Shown piece after piece: positions 63,176 to 64,000 of a stretch of 64,000 bases of DNA. Position 1 is the first letter of the stretch; the number at the start of each line of letters is the position of its first letter. The stretch covers positions 3,720,001-3,784,000 of the forward strand of contig NZ_CP129963.1 in assembly GCF_030503615.1 (NCBI RefSeq), written 5' to 3'. The notes under the pieces were generated by a model that saw only the letters and a list, made by a program, of their open reading frames with translations, had not been told where the DNA came from and ran no database searches. The translations under genes and the position numbers were made by a program. The stretch is from Sphingobacterium sp. BN32. Lineage in GTDB: Bacteria > Bacteroidota > Bacteroidia > Sphingobacteriales > Sphingobacteriaceae.

Positions 63176-63940
63176 TTTATTCACTTGCTTAATATACTGC
63201 TCGATTGCCATCGTCATGCTTGGAGCATTCGGAGTTGGAGCAGGGATATCAAGAATAAGGTCATGATCTAGAAGCGCCTGTTGCGTGCTGGAGCCGAAAG
63301 CTGCGATGCGCGTTTTGTTCTGCACGAAATCAGGGAAGTTTTCGTATAATGACTGCACGCTTGAAGGGCTGAAGAACACGATAATATCGTAGAACACATC
63401 CTTTAGATCTTTGATGTCGCTGATCACCGTTCTGAATAATACGGCCGGTGTAAAATCATATCCATTTTCCTGCAACCAACGTTGTGTTTCTTCGTTTGCT
63501 ACGTCAGAGCATGGGAATAAGAACTTCTCTTTATTGTGCTTTTTCAACACGTCTTCCAGATCTTTTGCAGTTTGCTTCCCGAAGAAAATCTTACGCTTGC
63601 GGTACTGTATGTATTTCTGTAAATATAGAGCAATGGTTTCGGAGATACAGAAATATTTCATCTCTGCGGAAACTTCAAAACGCATTTCTTCACAAACTCT
63701 AAAGAAGTGATCCACAGCATTTTTACTCGTAAAAATCACTGCAGTATGGTCCGCAAAGTTTACCTTATCTTTTCGTACATCTTTAGCCGGAACGCCCTCC
63801 ACATGGATAAAACCGCGGAAGTCCAATCGTAGATTGTATTTCTCAGCTAAGGTGAAGTAGGGAGATTTATCGTTTTCAGGTTTTGGTAAAGTAACAAGAA
63901 TGCTCTTTACTTTTTTGGATCTTTCTACATCAATCTGCAT
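63173..63940 (-). CDS. hemD: Uroporphyrinogen-III synthase
   Basis: The 255-residue protein fits HemD, which cyclises hydroxymethylbilane with ring-D inversion in tetrapyrrole synthesis. The fold is loosely conserved, but the family landmarks are present: SILVTLPKPEND, AVIFTSKNAVDHFF, IAAFGSSTQQALLDHDL, VFFSPSSVQSLYENFP and the Pro-rich PAPTPNAPSMTMAIEQY near the C-terminus. Bases 63941-64000 upstream hold only AT-rich sequence with no feature recognised. Confidence 0.9.
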   Translation of the reverse strand: MQIDVERSKKVKSILVTLPKPENDKSPYFTLAEKYNLRLDFRGFIHVEGVPAKDVRKDKVNFADHTAVIFTSKNAVDHFFRVCEEMRFEVSAEMKYFCISETIALYLQKYIQYRKRKIFFGKQTAKDLEDVLKKHNKEKFLFPCSDVANEETQRWLQENGYDFTPAVLFRTVISDIKDLKDVFYDIIVFFSPSSVQSLYENFPDFVQNKTRIAAFGSSTQQALLDHDLILDIPAPTPNAPSMTMAIEQYIKQVNK

Positions 63941-64000
63941 AAATTCTTTCTTATTTACTAAGTGCTCTAACTAATATTAAAATAGGTGCTAGTTCGAGAC

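Overview
The window reads as chromosome of a Bacteroidota bacterium of the Sphingobacterium/Pedobacter kind. The evidence is a complete gldKLMN set (type IX secretion/gliding), a SusC/SusD pair, an S16 protein with a long Ala/Lys/Glu tail, a DnaK with the GGGTHDVS variant, many small lipoproteins, and promoters of the Bacteroidota type (TAnnTTTG at -7, sometimes TTG or TTTG at -33).

Layout. 1-3.4 kb: end of an exo/endonuclease-phosphatase gene, a DUF4197 lipoprotein, peptidase T, a nitroreductase. 3.4-7.1 kb: ECF sigma factor with a translationally coupled anti-sigma-like protein, a barrel protein with a Lys/Glu-rich linker, a lipocalin-like lipoprotein. 7.1-10.8 kb: operon of a phytoene-desaturase-like oxidoreductase, a TIGR01777 epimerase and a YeiH transporter. 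11-17.6 kb: fatty-acid beta-oxidation operon headed by a MarR regulator, with a palindrome over its predicted start site. 17.8-22.3 kb: 2-oxoglutarate dioxygenase, PCMD lipoprotein plus barrel protein, MmcQ/YjbR protein, thioredoxin-like protein. 22.6-28.1 kb: dnaK, DUF2459 protein, sugar-phosphate nucleotidyltransferase, HerA-like ATPase. 28.3-31.1 kb: small membrane protein, SulP transporter and beta-carbonic anhydrase (a likely bicarbonate module). 31-39 kb: FAD-oxidoreductase-like protein, glnS, a large DUF2723 membrane protein, metF behind an S-box SAM riboswitch, rimM. 39.2-45.6 kb: a SusC/SusD pair with twin LacI-type palindromes, lying between rimM and rpsP. 45.8-52 kb: AddAB-like recombination nuclease. 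52.2-55.6 kb: LysR regulator, a TsdA-like dihaem cytochrome, a DsrE-family protein and a ModA-like binding protein, which look like a periplasmic sulfur-oxyanion module. 55.6-61.3 kb: JmjC-like cupin protein and gldKLMN. 61.6-63 kb: an intact IS3-family element with a 3-bp target duplication. 63.2-64 kb: hemD.

The most unusual signal is non-coding. Several intergenic repeat families recur. The main one is a heptamer-periodic tract (TTAGNNN)n on the sense strand of the upstream gene. It starts exactly at the stop codon of at least eight genes, or directly at the T-run of an intrinsic terminator, and it contains stops in all six frames. Other families are an 18-bp box GACCTAGGGCGGGATTAG, an element TTGAACCAGGAAAGGAAG, an 11-bp-periodic ATTGGGTTTGW array with a perfect 30-bp-stem hairpin, and a repeat of about 75 bp just past two terminators. 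No tRNA, rRNA gene or CRISPR array was seen.
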